Below, one piece after another: positions 50,049 through 59,659 of a stretch of 64,000 bases of DNA; position 1 is the stretch's first letter; the number at the start of each line of letters is the position of its first letter. The DNA is from Candidatus Fermentibacterota bacterium. Its GTDB lineage: Bacteria > Fermentibacterota > Fermentibacteria > Fermentibacterales > Fermentibacteraceae. The stretch spans positions 21,672 to 85,671 of the forward strand of contig PDSZ01000019.1 in the NCBI GenBank assembly GCA_002748705.1. The letters are read 5' to 3'. Under the pieces are notes generated by a model that ran no database searches, had not been told where the DNA came from, and saw only the letters and a program-made list of their open reading frames with translations. The position numbers were made by a program, and so were the translations under genes.

Positions 50049-52024
50049 CAGAAAACCCCTGCCCTGTCCAGATATACCGGATTGCCTGAGTACCATATGA
50101 TTCTGAGAGTATCCCTGTAAGCATTCAACGGCAAATGGTAAATCTCCATAATTCTGTTCTCAGGCAGGTCAGGAAGAACCCTTTCGTTCCGTCCCAGAAA
50201 CTGGTAATCTTCAGGTAGTTCTGCCAGTTCTGTTTCCACATGAATAACTGTATCCCCCACCATAAGTGCCCCTCCGGAGGAGGACATTTCAAGAAGAAGC
50301 GAGTCTGCGCTGCTGTTACAGGGAAGCAGTATTGACTGCCCCGGCTCAGAGAGTTCAAGGAGTCTTTCTGTTTCTGTTATCCATAAAGCTCTGTTTACAG
50401 GGTCAGGGCTTCGCGGATAGAGCGGAGCACCCTGTACTGCGGAAGAATCCAGATCTTCCGCATCAGGAACAACTGGAGCAATACCGGCAAGAAAGAAACC
50501 GCAGAGAAGTATTATCGCAGCATGAGCCCCTGCAAAACGGCTTCTTCTGAACACAGCAAATATTCCTGCCGCAAGAACTGCAGGCATCAGGAGGTTAAGG
50601 GGATTGCTGCGAATCATTGAGAAACCGCCGGAACCTCCAAGCAGTTCAAGAAGAGAGTCTGTACCGTCTGCATAGTTGGCCCTGAGCGCAGGGCAGACAA
50701 TCACCAGAGCGCTGACAGCAATGGAGAACGATGCAAATACACCTGCAGCAGGCTTGCGCCACACCTGGCTGAACCCGGCGGCAAAAAGAGGAACAAGAGG
50801 AAGAAACATTCTTCCAGCAGGAGCAGGAAGACCATGCCAGCAGCTGCCCATCCAGATAACAGTTGCAAACCAGTAGAAAGCAGATGGTATCACAAGCCGG
50901 TGAAAGAGAGTTCTGTCACGCCTGTACAATTCAGGAAGCCCTGCCAGCGCAACAAGCGTCCAGGGAGCCCTGAAGAAAAGCCCTGCCTCCAGATCAAAAA
51001 GACTCCAGCCAAGGTTTGACAGAAGATGCAGAGGCCGGTGAAAGATATTGATCCATATCAGTTTAAGGGCTTCAATATTACCGTATCTTACCCAGAATAT
51101 TCTGCCGTGAAGCAGGTATCTGTCCCCTGCCAGAAAAAGAATAAGAGCACATACCAGAATTGCCGGAAAAAGGTACTTTTTCTTCAGATTTCCTTTGACA
51201 GGGAAATACTCAGCTGCAAGCATTCCTGCGCCTAATGCTCCATAGCGGAGCTTCAGCGCAGCAAGCAAAAGAACAACTGCCAGGCGGAGAATAGTGCCGT
51301 ACTTCCCCTTTCCGTATCTCAGCGGCAGAAGAAACAGAAGAACAGCCAGCCATCCGGTGTAGGCCAGCCCTGAAATACTGAATCCAGGATAGAGAGCAGC
51401 AGCCATGAAAGCAGGCAACGGCGCCGCAATACCCCCCAGAAGTACAACTGCTGCAATGGTTATCACAACCGGAACTATACGAAGCCCTTCCTCTCCGGCT
51501 ATAAGCCCAGGTGAAATCATCAGAGGAAAGAACTCAGTGTGGTGGCTCGTTTCGCTGTCAATATCACCAGTTCTCAGCCCTGTTTGCAGCCTGCTTTCAT
51601 AACCGATTCCGGTTACAGAGGAAGCTATCTCGGCAAAGCGGACTTCATCGCTGTTCACAGCGGAGGTAACCGCAGAAAGCAGAACCGCAGGAAGAATGCC
51701 TCTGACAACTTGTCCGCTGTGAATCACTGTTGCGGCTCCTGAGGCAATCACACCGGCAGCGGCGGCGGCTCCTGCAATTATCCAGCCGAATTCTGAAAGC
51801 TGCCACAACCATACCGAAACAGTAAAAACAGCGAAGAAAACAGAAAGCCATTTAGTTGCAGGGGCGCGTCCTGCAAGCAAACCGGCAAGAATCCATGCCC
51901 CTGGAAGTATTCTGCCGTAAAATCCCGGTGAAGGCATGCCTGCAAGTTTCCAGGCTATGAACACCCATGCTCCTGAGACGAAGCATGAGAGCATAAGCCG
52001 ATGTGTTTCGATGAATCTTCTCAC
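50048..52024 (-). CDS. Polytopic membrane protein, possible GT-C enzyme
   Basis: 658 residues with about 12 membrane helices in the first 520 residues, then a soluble tail of about 130 residues (residues 525-655). The loop DSETSHHTEFFPLMISPG after helix 4 and the helix-rich layout recall dolichol-phosphate-sugar transferases (GT-C), but no clear catalytic motif could be fixed. It lies between GT2 and GT2 genes, so a role in glycan transfer or export is plausible. GTG 52024 overlaps the previous stop. Confidence 0.55.
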   Translation of the reverse strand: MRRFIETHRLMLSCFVSGAWVFIAWKLAGMPSPGFYGRILPGAWILAGLLAGRAPATKWLSVFFAVFTVSVWLWQLSEFGWIIAGAAAAAGVIASGAATVIHSGQVVRGILPAVLLSAVTSAVNSDEVRFAEIASSVTGIGYESRLQTGLRTGDIDSETSHHTEFFPLMISPGLIAGEEGLRIVPVVITIAAVVLLGGIAAPLPAFMAAALYPGFSISGLAYTGWLAVLLFLLPLRYGKGKYGTILRLAVVLLLAALKLRYGALGAGMLAAEYFPVKGNLKKKYLFPAILVCALILFLAGDRYLLHGRIFWVRYGNIEALKLIWINIFHRPLHLLSNLGWSLFDLEAGLFFRAPWTLVALAGLPELYRRDRTLFHRLVIPSAFYWFATVIWMGSCWHGLPAPAGRMFLPLVPLFAAGFSQVWRKPAAGVFASFSIAVSALVIVCPALRANYADGTDSLLELLGGSGGFSMIRSNPLNLLMPAVLAAGIFAVFRRSRFAGAHAAIILLCGFFLAGIAPVVPDAEDLDSSAVQGAPLYPRSPDPVNRALWITETERLLELSEPGQSILLPCNSSADSLLLEMSSSGGALMVGDTVIHVETELAELPEDYQFLGRNERVLPDLPENRIMEIYHLPLNAYRDTLRIIWYSGNPVYLDRAGVF

Positions 52025-52803
52025 AGAAGCTCACCTCCTGCGGAAAGATGCACAGCAGGATGACAAAAGGCTCTGTGATGCCTCAGAAGCCTTACAGCAA
52101 GAGTATCACCGGGGCTCATGGAGAAGCAGATTGTATCATTTCCTGCAGAGAGCATGGTAAGCTCTTCTCTGCACAAGAGCGCGGCAACAGGCAGTGTATC
52201 TCTCACACCTCCGCTGTTCACAGCTGCCTGCATTGCCCACTCCCCTGAGCAGGGAGCAGGAAGAAGCACTTCAGTACAGCTGCCTGTGAGGGAGGGTATC
52301 TCAAATGATATTTTTTCATTCTGAATAACTGAACGGGCAATTGCAGCCTCTGGAACAGCCTTCTCAGGAAAACCGCCTGTCAGGGCAGAAACAATGAAAG
52401 CTGCTGCCAGTACCGCAATGGAGAGTTTGTGCCTTTTCTCAATGAAAACAAGAACCGCCGAAGCTGCCAGAGCCGCAGTCATACCTGCTGCAGGCAGAAA
52501 CCAGGCCACTGAAGCAGTGGTTATGAAACCTGCAGCTCTCAATGCTGTTCCTCTGCCGGCGGCGCTTGCTGTAAACCCTGCTGCAAGGCATACCCATGGC
52601 AGTGCAGAAGGAGCAGCAGCTGAGGCAAGCAAAGCCAGAGAGAGTACCGGAAAAAGAACAGTGCCGGATGCAAGACCGGAAGCAACTCCCAGCGGAAGCA
52701 GGGACAGAGTCAGAGGGTCAAAACCTCTGAACAGTATTGAAGCTGCACATAAGCATCCTCCGGCAATGATAACTGCTGCAGCGCAGTTCCTGTCAGTGTT
52801 CAT
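52021..52803 (-). CDS. Unknown membrane protein, Ala/Leu-rich
   Basis: 260 residues: four to six predicted membrane helices of Ala/Leu/Gly (residues about 8-150), followed by an extracytoplasmic beta-rich domain (residues 160-260, with FSMSPGDTLAVRLLRHHRA). I recognise no family. Its tight coupling (start and stop codons overlap both neighbours) suggests it is needed by the same glycan machinery. Confidence 0.5.
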   Translation of the reverse strand: MNTDRNCAAAVIIAGGCLCAASILFRGFDPLTLSLLPLGVASGLASGTVLFPVLSLALLASAAAPSALPWVCLAAGFTASAAGRGTALRAAGFITTASVAWFLPAAGMTAALAASAVLVFIEKRHKLSIAVLAAAFIVSALTGGFPEKAVPEAAIARSVIQNEKISFEIPSLTGSCTEVLLPAPCSGEWAMQAAVNSGGVRDTLPVAALLCREELTMLSAGNDTICFSMSPGDTLAVRLLRHHRAFCHPAVHLSAGGELL

Positions 52804-53984
52804 TTTACCTCTACCTTGATTGAATCAGAGAGTGAGTCGCATTTAATGTATACAATGCCAGGCGGTTCAGCCAGAGTAACCTCAACTGTCTTTGACGGTG
52901 AAACTGTTACTCTGCGCAAAAGCTCCCCTGAACCTGAAACAACAGCTGCAGTGGATGCATGCGACTCCCCTGTAAGAGCCAGTTTCAGAGGCTTCCTGTG
53001 AGGTTTGAGCCCTGCCCATGGAGCAGCTCTTCCCCTCTGCCATCCCGGCCCCGGCGCTCCCTGCTCAGGCCTTCTGAGAGGCATATCACCTGGAATACCG
53101 TAAAGAATTGATTTTGTATGCCGGTCAAGGGCAATCTCTTCAGGAGCAGGGGCAGCAAGAGCTTTCAGGAAGGTTTTAATCCTGGCAAACGGAGAAATAC
53201 CTCTCAAAAGCATTCCTGCAGCGATTCGCAGCTCCCTTGACCAAAGGCTTCTTTCAGATAACCCGCTGCCTCTCAGAAAACGCCTTTGAAGCCTTATGGA
53301 AGAAGCAAGCTCCCAGAGTTCAGCCTTCTCCCGCACAGCGGAAGCTCCAACCATGTGAGCTGCCTGGGAACCGCCGCATAGAGCAACCTTCCACCCTGCA
53401 CCTCTGGCGCGAAGGGAGAGATCCGCATCTTCAAAGTACATGAAGTAGCCTGTATCAAAACCTCCCAGCTTTTTCAGTACAGATGTTCTCCAGAGAGCAA
53501 CTGCTGCGGTTACCGCAGGCACCTCTCGTATTCCACCCTTGATGAAGGGCTCCAGATGCATGAAACCTGCATCCCAGGATTCACCGAAGGGTGTCAGATA
53601 AACTCCTCTTCCTGCTGTTACCAGCTCCCAGCCCCATAATCTTATCACCGGCTGTACAGCTGCCAGACAACTGTTCTCATCAAGTGCTGCCACCAGAAGA
53701 GCCAGGTTCTCCCTGGTTATTGAAGCATCGCTGTTCAGAAACAATGTGTATTCTGTATCAATCTTTTCAAGACAGCGGTTGCATCCGTTGCCGAAACCCA
53801 GGTTATCACCGGTGATAACAGCGGCATCTGAAATCATCTTGCAGGCTTTTTCAGCTGAACCATCGGAAGAACAGCTGTCATAGATAACCGCGCCGGCAGG
53901 AGAAAGCCCCTGAATAGTTGCGGAAAGCCCTGGAATCAGCTCTGCATTGTTGTAGAGAACCACTGCTGCAGTTACCCTTTCCAC
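52800..53984 (-). CDS. Glycosyltransferase family 2 with C-terminal extension
   Basis: 394 residues. A GT2 domain (residues 1-250) shows VVLYNNAELIPGL, YDSCSSDGSAEKA, LFLNSDASITREN and YFEDADLSLRARGAGWK, typical of rhamnosyltransferases. A C-terminal 140-residue extension of unknown fold follows. GTG 53984 with GGAGGAGG upstream is the likely start; a longer frame overlaps the GT4 gene. It sits in the glycan cluster next to a GT4. Confidence 0.87.
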   Translation of the reverse strand: MERVTAAVVLYNNAELIPGLSATIQGLSPAGAVIYDSCSSDGSAEKACKMISDAAVITGDNLGFGNGCNRCLEKIDTEYTLFLNSDASITRENLALLVAALDENSCLAAVQPVIRLWGWELVTAGRGVYLTPFGESWDAGFMHLEPFIKGGIREVPAVTAAVALWRTSVLKKLGGFDTGYFMYFEDADLSLRARGAGWKVALCGGSQAAHMVGASAVREKAELWELASSIRLQRRFLRGSGLSERSLWSRELRIAAGMLLRGISPFARIKTFLKALAAPAPEEIALDRHTKSILYGIPGDMPLRRPEQGAPGPGWQRGRAAPWAGLKPHRKPLKLALTGESHASTAAVVSGSGELLRRVTVSPSKTVEVTLAEPPGIVYIKCDSLSDSIKVEVK

Positions 53985-55216
53985 AGACCATCCTCCTCCA
54001 GACGGTGAAAGAGCTTTGAAGTAACCTTTTCCCAAGTGTAATTCTCCATTGTTTTCTTTCTGCCGCAGGCTGCCATTGAAGAGGCGAGAGAATGGTTTTC
54101 CAGCAGCTCCTTCAGTTTTGCGGCAATATCTTCCCAGTCACCGAAATTCACAAGAAATCCGTTCTTTTCGTGGTCAATGATGTCAGGCATTCCACCTGAC
54201 CTGCATCCTATCACAGGAGAACCGCCCATCCATCCGTCCAGAAGAACTATTCCAAAAGCATCGAGCCTCGAAGGTGCAGCAACTATGTCAGCTGCCTTGA
54301 AAAGATCCTTTCTCAGCCTTTCAGGCAGGTATCCTGTGACCACAAGCCTGCCGTCTGGAATTACTGAAGAAACACTGTTCAGTTTCTCTCTGAAGTCATC
54401 CATCACCGGCCCGGCAAGTACGAGTGTGAAGTCTGCGCCTTCCTGCCAGAGTTTTACTGAAGCATCCAGAAGGGAGAATGACCCCTTGTCCCTGCAGTGG
54501 GCTGTCATGCTCAGTACTATTTTTGAGAAAGGGCTCAGCGAGAGGGCTTTTCTTGCAGCCTGACCATCTGCATCTTCCCATTCCTCGGGGTCTATACCGC
54601 TTCCCCCTGGCATGATACGCCTGGGATCAACACCGCACTCATCTACATACACAGAGGCCTCAAACCTGTTCTGAGCAACCACAAGGGCAGACTGCCTGAG
54701 AATCTCAGGCTGCATTCCTGAAAAGTACTTCATCGGAAGGATTCTGTGGTCAGCTGACCCTATGTTGGCATGGGGAACAGATACAAGGGGAATACCTGCC
54801 GATGAAGCCAGCCTGTAACCTGCGTAAAGAAGAAAAGGCATAGCATTGGCATGGACAATATCAAATCTGCTTCCTGATGAGCGTATCCACCTGTCCAGCG
54901 CAGGAATAAACGGGTTGGGATAGTAGAACCGGTCTTTTCCTCCAGGGCGTATTCTTCTGAAAACAGCTCTGAGTAAATTCTGAGCAGGGGGATGAGCCAC
55001 AGGGAACCTTATCAGTTCCACTCCTGAGATAACACTTCTTCCAGCAGGCAGGCGCCTTCCCTTCCGTGAAACAAGCCATGACATATCCCATGCATCAGTT
55101 GTAGCCACAGTTACAGAATGCCCTTCCCTGACAGCTGCAACAGCATGCTCCCACACATATCGCTCAGAGCCTCCGTGGTATGGCATGCTTCTGTGCACAA
55201 GGAATAGTATTCTCAA
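53972..55216 (-). CDS. Glycosyltransferase family 4
   Basis: 414 residues. The start codon TTG 55216 gives an N-terminus RILFLVHRSMPYHGGSERYV with the glycine-rich acceptor loop. The donor half has PSRLDAFGIVLLDGWMGGSP, in which the usual E-x7-E is changed to Asp residues, so donor binding may be altered. The first 53 bases of the gene are duplicated in tandem just upstream (see the repeat). A retaining glycan transferase is probable; activity is less sure than for the neighbours. Confidence 0.85.
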   Translation of the reverse strand: MRILFLVHRSMPYHGGSERYVWEHAVAAVREGHSVTVATTDAWDMSWLVSRKGRRLPAGRSVISGVELIRFPVAHPPAQNLLRAVFRRIRPGGKDRFYYPNPFIPALDRWIRSSGSRFDIVHANAMPFLLYAGYRLASSAGIPLVSVPHANIGSADHRILPMKYFSGMQPEILRQSALVVAQNRFEASVYVDECGVDPRRIMPGGSGIDPEEWEDADGQAARKALSLSPFSKIVLSMTAHCRDKGSFSLLDASVKLWQEGADFTLVLAGPVMDDFREKLNSVSSVIPDGRLVVTGYLPERLRKDLFKAADIVAAPSRLDAFGIVLLDGWMGGSPVIGCRSGGMPDIIDHEKNGFLVNFGDWEDIAAKLKELLENHSLASSMAACGRKKTMENYTWEKVTSKLFHRLEEDGLWKG

Positions 55217-55277
55217 TTCTGGCTCCTGTGGTATGGCATGCTTCTGTGTACAGGAAAAAGTATTCTCAAATCAGGCT
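55172..55277. repeat. 53-bp tandem duplication of a gene start
   Basis: Two copies (55172-55224 and 55225-55277) share 46 of 53 bases. On the minus strand each contains TTGAGAATACT, the start of the GT4 gene at 53972-55216. The upstream copy's TTG overlaps the TGA stop of the next gene (55266), and its own reading frame ends at the TGA that overlaps the true TTG. It would encode an 18-residue peptide. Confidence 0.85.
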
Positions 55278-56348
55278 CCTGTAGAACTGCATGGCATTCT
55301 CTGCAACTGTTCTCCAGGTAGGTCGCTCTGCCTCCTCAGCCATGGCCTTCATTTCAGATGACGCTCCCTCCCTTATTGCCTCTATCCAATCTGTTTCAGA
55401 GGAAACAGGCAGTACTTTACCGTGCTCTCCCACAGTTTCAGGCAGAGCTCCTCCATCTGAAGAGATAACAGGAATGCCGCAGGCAAATGCCTCAAGAACC
55501 GGAAGCCCGAGCCCCTCTTCTTTGCTGGGCACAAGTACCGCTTCAGCGCCTCTGTACAGAGAAAGAAGCCCCTGGTCAGGTACATTCTCAGCTACCACAA
55601 CATTCGCAGGCAGCTCACTGTAAATATTCATGCCCCATCGTTCTGCTCCTGCAAGAACCAGCTTCTTTCCTGAAAGATCAGCTGCCGCAAAACACCGGAG
55701 GAGAAATGGAATGTTCTTTCTGGGAACAAAGCTTCCCACATGAAGGAAATACTTTTCAGGTTCAATTCCCAGAGAACAGAGGAAATCAATGTCAGGTTCA
55801 CCTGGAGTGAATATGTCTTCAGCAGCACCGCCTGCTACCCCTGTCAGCCCCTCTGATACACCCAAAGTTGCAACAGCTCTCTCAGCAGCCCACCTGCTTA
55901 TTGCAAGTACTGCTGCCCCGTTTCTCACAAGCTGTGCCAGATTGGCTGCGTAGAAAAGAGTTTCCTCTGTGTGTGATCCTGGATCAGTCCATGGTGTATC
56001 ATCATAGAAGGTAACCACTTTTCTTCTGCCCTGACCGATCGGCTGCACTCCTGAGAGGTGTATCACATCCGGCACTCCGGCAGCACCTGCTATTCTACCT
56101 TCTCTTGAAGCTTCCAGTTTCCCTGAGCCAATCATGAAACGCCTGAAAAAAGGAATCTTCATCCACAAGGGAGGAGGAACTGACAATACCCCTGAAACAG
56201 GACAGACTGTGTCAGGATGGGTTTCAGGAATATCTATGGAAATGTGCTCTGATGAAATCTCGCTAAGACCTCTGGAAAGACCATTTATCCATCTTCCAAC
56301 ACCACCTCTGCTGTGGGCACAGACTGTTACATCAAGAACGGTTTTCAT
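55266..56348 (-). CDS. Glycosyltransferase family 4
   Basis: 360 residues. The acceptor loop is AHSRGGVGRWINGLSRGL, the linker EKYFLHVGSFVPRKNIPFLL and the donor site PSKEEGLGLPVLEAFACGIP with an intact E-x7-E pair; GGALPE follows as expected. Likely a mannosyl- or glucosyltransferase of the surface glycan. ATG 56348 overlaps the stop of the next membrane gene (ATGA). Its own stop lies in the tandem duplication. Confidence 0.9.
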   Translation of the reverse strand: MKTVLDVTVCAHSRGGVGRWINGLSRGLSEISSEHISIDIPETHPDTVCPVSGVLSVPPPLWMKIPFFRRFMIGSGKLEASREGRIAGAAGVPDVIHLSGVQPIGQGRRKVVTFYDDTPWTDPGSHTEETLFYAANLAQLVRNGAAVLAISRWAAERAVATLGVSEGLTGVAGGAAEDIFTPGEPDIDFLCSLGIEPEKYFLHVGSFVPRKNIPFLLRCFAAADLSGKKLVLAGAERWGMNIYSELPANVVVAENVPDQGLLSLYRGAEAVLVPSKEEGLGLPVLEAFACGIPVISSDGGALPETVGEHGKVLPVSSETDWIEAIREGASSEMKAMAEEAERPTWRTVAENAMQFYRSLI

Positions 56349-57871
56349 GGAGCCTGCCATACCCACAGGCTCTCTTCAGGGGAGCTGCAGGTGAAGAGGA
56401 TTGAATAGAGGGAATCGTAAAGCGCAGTTTCATTCTCAGAAAACATCCATCTGTTGTAGACCACCGTTGCTGCTCCGGTTTTCTCAAAATCGCCTTCAAG
56501 GGGTACTGTGGCACTGTTGTAGAACAGACCCTCAGGCAAACCTGAATCAATTGTCATATCTTCCCTTGCCATGAACCTCACCAGCCTGGCAAGACCGTCT
56601 TCAGACTCGAAAAGGGAATATCGTCTGATAAGAGGTGAAACAGGTATCTCAAGCACCGGACCGCTGTGGGCTGAAGACCTGTAAAACTCAGGTATTGCAG
56701 TATCAATGGTTTTAAGAGGCACAGGCACTATCTCAAGAATAATCAGACCGAAGAGAAGCCAGCCTGCACTTGTCCTCTGTTTCTCTATCAAAGCCCCTGC
56801 ACCCAGAGCAGCGGCAAAACCTGCAACCACAGCCAGCCTTGCAGGTGTTCTGGCAGCTGAGAGAAAAGGAGTTTTAGCAACCAGCATGTAAGGAAGTGGA
56901 ACAGGTGTGAGTGTTCCGAATATTTTCAGAAGCGGCCCGGTGGAAAGAAGCATAACCCCACCGATGGCAGCAGCAGGCTTCCACTTTTTCTCTCTGATAC
57001 ACCAAATGATTCCAAGAAGAAGCACTGTCAGACCAGGGGAAACAACACCTTCAAAAGCGTTGGGCATCCACCCTGCGGTAACAGGCTCTCCAAGCAGCGA
57101 AGGCAGGAAGTATGACTGGATCTCGGCACCCCAGTACACTGCCTCAGTCCAGTCCATTCCAGGGTTGGCTGATAAAGCTTCAGGAAAACTCAGCAGCCAC
57201 AGAAATCCTGCAGCAGCACCGGCTGCAGGGAGCACAGCAGAGAGAAGGAACCTTTTCCAACCCTTCCATTCAGTGAAGAATGCTGTAAGCATCCATCCCA
57301 GTCCCAGAGTAAAACCATGCTGAAGACCTTCTGCAACAGCCAGAACTGAGAGCGGCATCGATAACAGGAGATAACGGAGTTTTCCCCTTTCGAGCCATCT
57401 GCGAACTGTTACAAGGACACACAGAACAAATCCTGTTGAAGCAAGTGTGTAGTGCTGGTAGACACGAATAAGCCTCACAGGCATCCAGATTATTACGATA
57501 CCTGCAACAAGCGCTCCGTTCCTCCCGAGACCCCAGCTCCTTCCGAGGAAGTAGCCGGCAGTTCCTGCAAAGAGTGATGAGATTATCAGTGACGCTGAAT
57601 ATCCCCACCCTGTAAGAGCCCCTGCCAAAAGCGACGGCCAGGGCATATTGTGCCAGGCCAGTGTGTGTTCTCCGTAGAGACGGGGATCTGTTCCTCTCCG
57701 CAGAGAGTTGCGCACATGACTGAACTGCCATATCACATCGTACACATCACTGTCATTGTTCACAACTGTATCTGACTGGTCGGCGTAGATTCCAACAGTT
57801 TGTCCTGATACTGTAAACCAGGGCAGCGCTGCCAGCAGAACAACCACAGCAAGGAGCGCTTCAGTTTTCAT
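56345..57871 (-). CDS. Polytopic membrane protein, YfhO/GT-C-like
   Basis: 508 residues with ten or more membrane helices to about residue 390 and a soluble tail. The first outer loop carries VVNNDSDVYDVIWQFSHV and DPRLYGEHTLAWHNMPWPS, which resembles the Asp-bearing first loop of GT-C sugar transferases and YfhO-type proteins. ATG 57871 overlaps the previous gene's 3' end; a start at 57913 would overlap more. Probably transfers a sugar from a lipid carrier outside the membrane. Confidence 0.6.
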   Translation of the reverse strand: MKTEALLAVVVLLAALPWFTVSGQTVGIYADQSDTVVNNDSDVYDVIWQFSHVRNSLRRGTDPRLYGEHTLAWHNMPWPSLLAGALTGWGYSASLIISSLFAGTAGYFLGRSWGLGRNGALVAGIVIIWMPVRLIRVYQHYTLASTGFVLCVLVTVRRWLERGKLRYLLLSMPLSVLAVAEGLQHGFTLGLGWMLTAFFTEWKGWKRFLLSAVLPAAGAAAGFLWLLSFPEALSANPGMDWTEAVYWGAEIQSYFLPSLLGEPVTAGWMPNAFEGVVSPGLTVLLLGIIWCIREKKWKPAAAIGGVMLLSTGPLLKIFGTLTPVPLPYMLVAKTPFLSAARTPARLAVVAGFAAALGAGALIEKQRTSAGWLLFGLIILEIVPVPLKTIDTAIPEFYRSSAHSGPVLEIPVSPLIRRYSLFESEDGLARLVRFMAREDMTIDSGLPEGLFYNSATVPLEGDFEKTGAATVVYNRWMFSENETALYDSLYSILFTCSSPEESLWVWQAP

Positions 57872-58973
57872 CAAGAAAATCCATCCACTGGGAGAGACAC
57901 ACATCAGGGTCACTCACTCTGAGAAAATACTTTCTGGCATTCTCACCGGTGGCTTTCATTATATCCCTGTTATCAAGAAGGAATCTCAGCGCGGCTTCCG
58001 CTCCTGCAACGCCGGAATCGCAGGGAATGCGAACAACTGCGTCTGAAGGAAGATCTCTGAATGACCCCTGATCTGAAAGAACAGCAGGTATACCGCTTCT
58101 CATCACATCCATCATTGAACCGCTTGTTTCGCTGCATGTGTGGTGTCTCAGATCAATGGCAACATCTATTCTCTCAAGTGCCTTTCTGAACTCAAGATCA
58201 TTCAGCCGGCCTGTCACATGAACCCATTCATGGCCGGTTTCAGGCCATCCGGCGCCTACCACCAGCAACTTCACTGAATAATGCCTCCGAAGAAGGGCAA
58301 CCGCTTCCAGCATGGACTCCCAGTTCCTTCCGTAATGAAAAGTGCCTGCTATCCCTATGACTGTCTCTTCTTCCGAGCCGGCAGGTTTCTCAACTCTGTC
58401 AAGAAAGTCAGCCAGAAAACCCATGCGGTATATCTTTTTCCCCGGCAGCAGTTTCTCCATGGTCATTCCGGCTGTGTCGCTTAGCACTGCAACTTTTCGG
58501 GCAACTGATGGAAGCAGACCTGCAAGATGATTCCGACGAAGGCGCATATCGTATTCTGAAAGGCTCTCCGCTTTTCTGCCCATGGTCTGCAGCACCGTAT
58601 CTGCCGATGGACCGTACTCACTGCGAACATGGGCCTCATAGGTCTTCCAGTCGCCGGTGGAGTCTGCTATCTGCCTGAGCACATGATGCAGGTTGGTTTC
58701 GTGGAACAGCGCATGCCCGGGCTGTTCCATCATGGCATTGATAACTTCTGCGCAGTGCAGCGAATTACCTATCTGGTACACACGAAGAATACTGCCTGGA
58801 AGGGTATTCAGCTTGCTTATGGGAAGGCACTCTGCTTCAGGTACAGGGGCTCCGCCTTCAGAATAAGCTATTTTCCACTCAACCTTTTTTTCAGTGAGGT
58901 GAATTATTCGTCTTGCGTAATCTGCAAGACCTGTAGGCTGTGGTGGAAGCGGTGTTACCAGCACCGCATTCAT
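57861..58973 (-). CDS. Glycosyltransferase family 4, diverged
   Basis: 370 residues. N-terminus TPLPPQPTGLADYARRII with the glycine loop; the donor half contains VIGIAGTFHYGRNWESML, AIDLRHHTCSETSGSMMDVM and GIPAVLSDQGSFRDLP. The E-x7-E region is replaced by ETSGSMMD, as in some heptosyl/WbuB-like GT4 groups. ATG 58973 overlaps the GT2 stop (ATGA). It is a member of the same contiguous glycan run. Confidence 0.83.
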   Translation of the reverse strand: MNAVLVTPLPPQPTGLADYARRIIHLTEKKVEWKIAYSEGGAPVPEAECLPISKLNTLPGSILRVYQIGNSLHCAEVINAMMEQPGHALFHETNLHHVLRQIADSTGDWKTYEAHVRSEYGPSADTVLQTMGRKAESLSEYDMRLRRNHLAGLLPSVARKVAVLSDTAGMTMEKLLPGKKIYRMGFLADFLDRVEKPAGSEEETVIGIAGTFHYGRNWESMLEAVALLRRHYSVKLLVVGAGWPETGHEWVHVTGRLNDLEFRKALERIDVAIDLRHHTCSETSGSMMDVMRSGIPAVLSDQGSFRDLPSDAVVRIPCDSGVAGAEAALRFLLDNRDIMKATGENARKYFLRVSDPDVCLSQWMDFLDEN

Positions 58974-59659
58974 CAGTTCACATCGCCCTTCCAGGTTCTT
59001 ATTCGGAACTCCATCAGCTCTTTGAACATCTCAATGATAGGCCCGATCCTGACCCATGCTATGAAACCTGTGCGAACAGATTCAAATGAAACTGTTCCAG
59101 CCCTCCGGTGAAAATGACTCACAGGCACCTGAATCACACGGTAACCCATGCTTCTGGCAAGGGTCATAATCTCAAAATCGATAACCCCGCAGACAGACCT
59201 TGGTTTAATCCTCTTAAAAATAGAAGCCCGGTAGAGCTTGAAAGAGGCATCAACATCCTTGAATCCCCCAAGGAACATCACGGAAGAAAGGGTATTCCAC
59301 AGAAATGAATAGACAAGCCTCATGCCGGGATCTTTTCTGTTTCTGCGGTATCCTGAGATTATATCCCCCTTCTCCCTTATCTCCCAGAGAAGACCAAGTT
59401 CAGAGAGGTCGAACTGACCGTCGCAGTCAGAGTAGAATATCCAGTCATACACAGATGACTCTATCCCTGTACGAACTGCCCTTCCGAAACCCTTGTTTTC
59501 ACCATGTGAGACCAGCCTGACCCTTGAATCTTCAGCAGCCATTCCCTGCACAAGTTCGGCAGTTCTGTCGGTGGACCCGTCGTCCACCACAATTATTTCC
59601 CAGTCCTTTATATCCAGATCATTCAGGGATTGTTTTGCACCCCTGACCATGTACTCCAC
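58973..59659 (-). CDS. Glycosyltransferase family 2 (dolichol-phosphate-mannose synthase-like)
   Basis: 228 residues from GTG 59659, but the true protein is probably longer. The frame continues upstream to 59758 and encodes ISVFFPAFNEEENVEYM, the first strand of the GT-A fold, without any ATG, GTG or TTG; only ATC or ATT codons (59713, 59698, 59737) could start it. Downstream IIVVDDGSTDRTAEL, FYSDCDGQFDLSE and FHRRAGTVSF are intact. It likely makes a polyprenyl-phosphate sugar at the membrane. A 5' truncation, sequencing error or rare start codon could explain the gap. Confidence 0.85.
   Translation of the reverse strand: MEYMVRGAKQSLNDLDIKDWEIIVVDDGSTDRTAELVQGMAAEDSRVRLVSHGENKGFGRAVRTGIESSVYDWIFYSDCDGQFDLSELGLLWEIREKGDIISGYRRNRKDPGMRLVYSFLWNTLSSVMFLGGFKDVDASFKLYRASIFKRIKPRSVCGVIDFEIMTLARSMGYRVIQVPVSHFHRRAGTVSFESVRTGFIAWVRIGPIIEMFKELMEFRIRTWKGDVN

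Noticed and set aside
52394..52819. 141-codon Ala-rich plus-strand frame
   Set aside because: It is the shadow of the Ala/Leu-rich membrane protein at 52021-52803, with no ribosome site.
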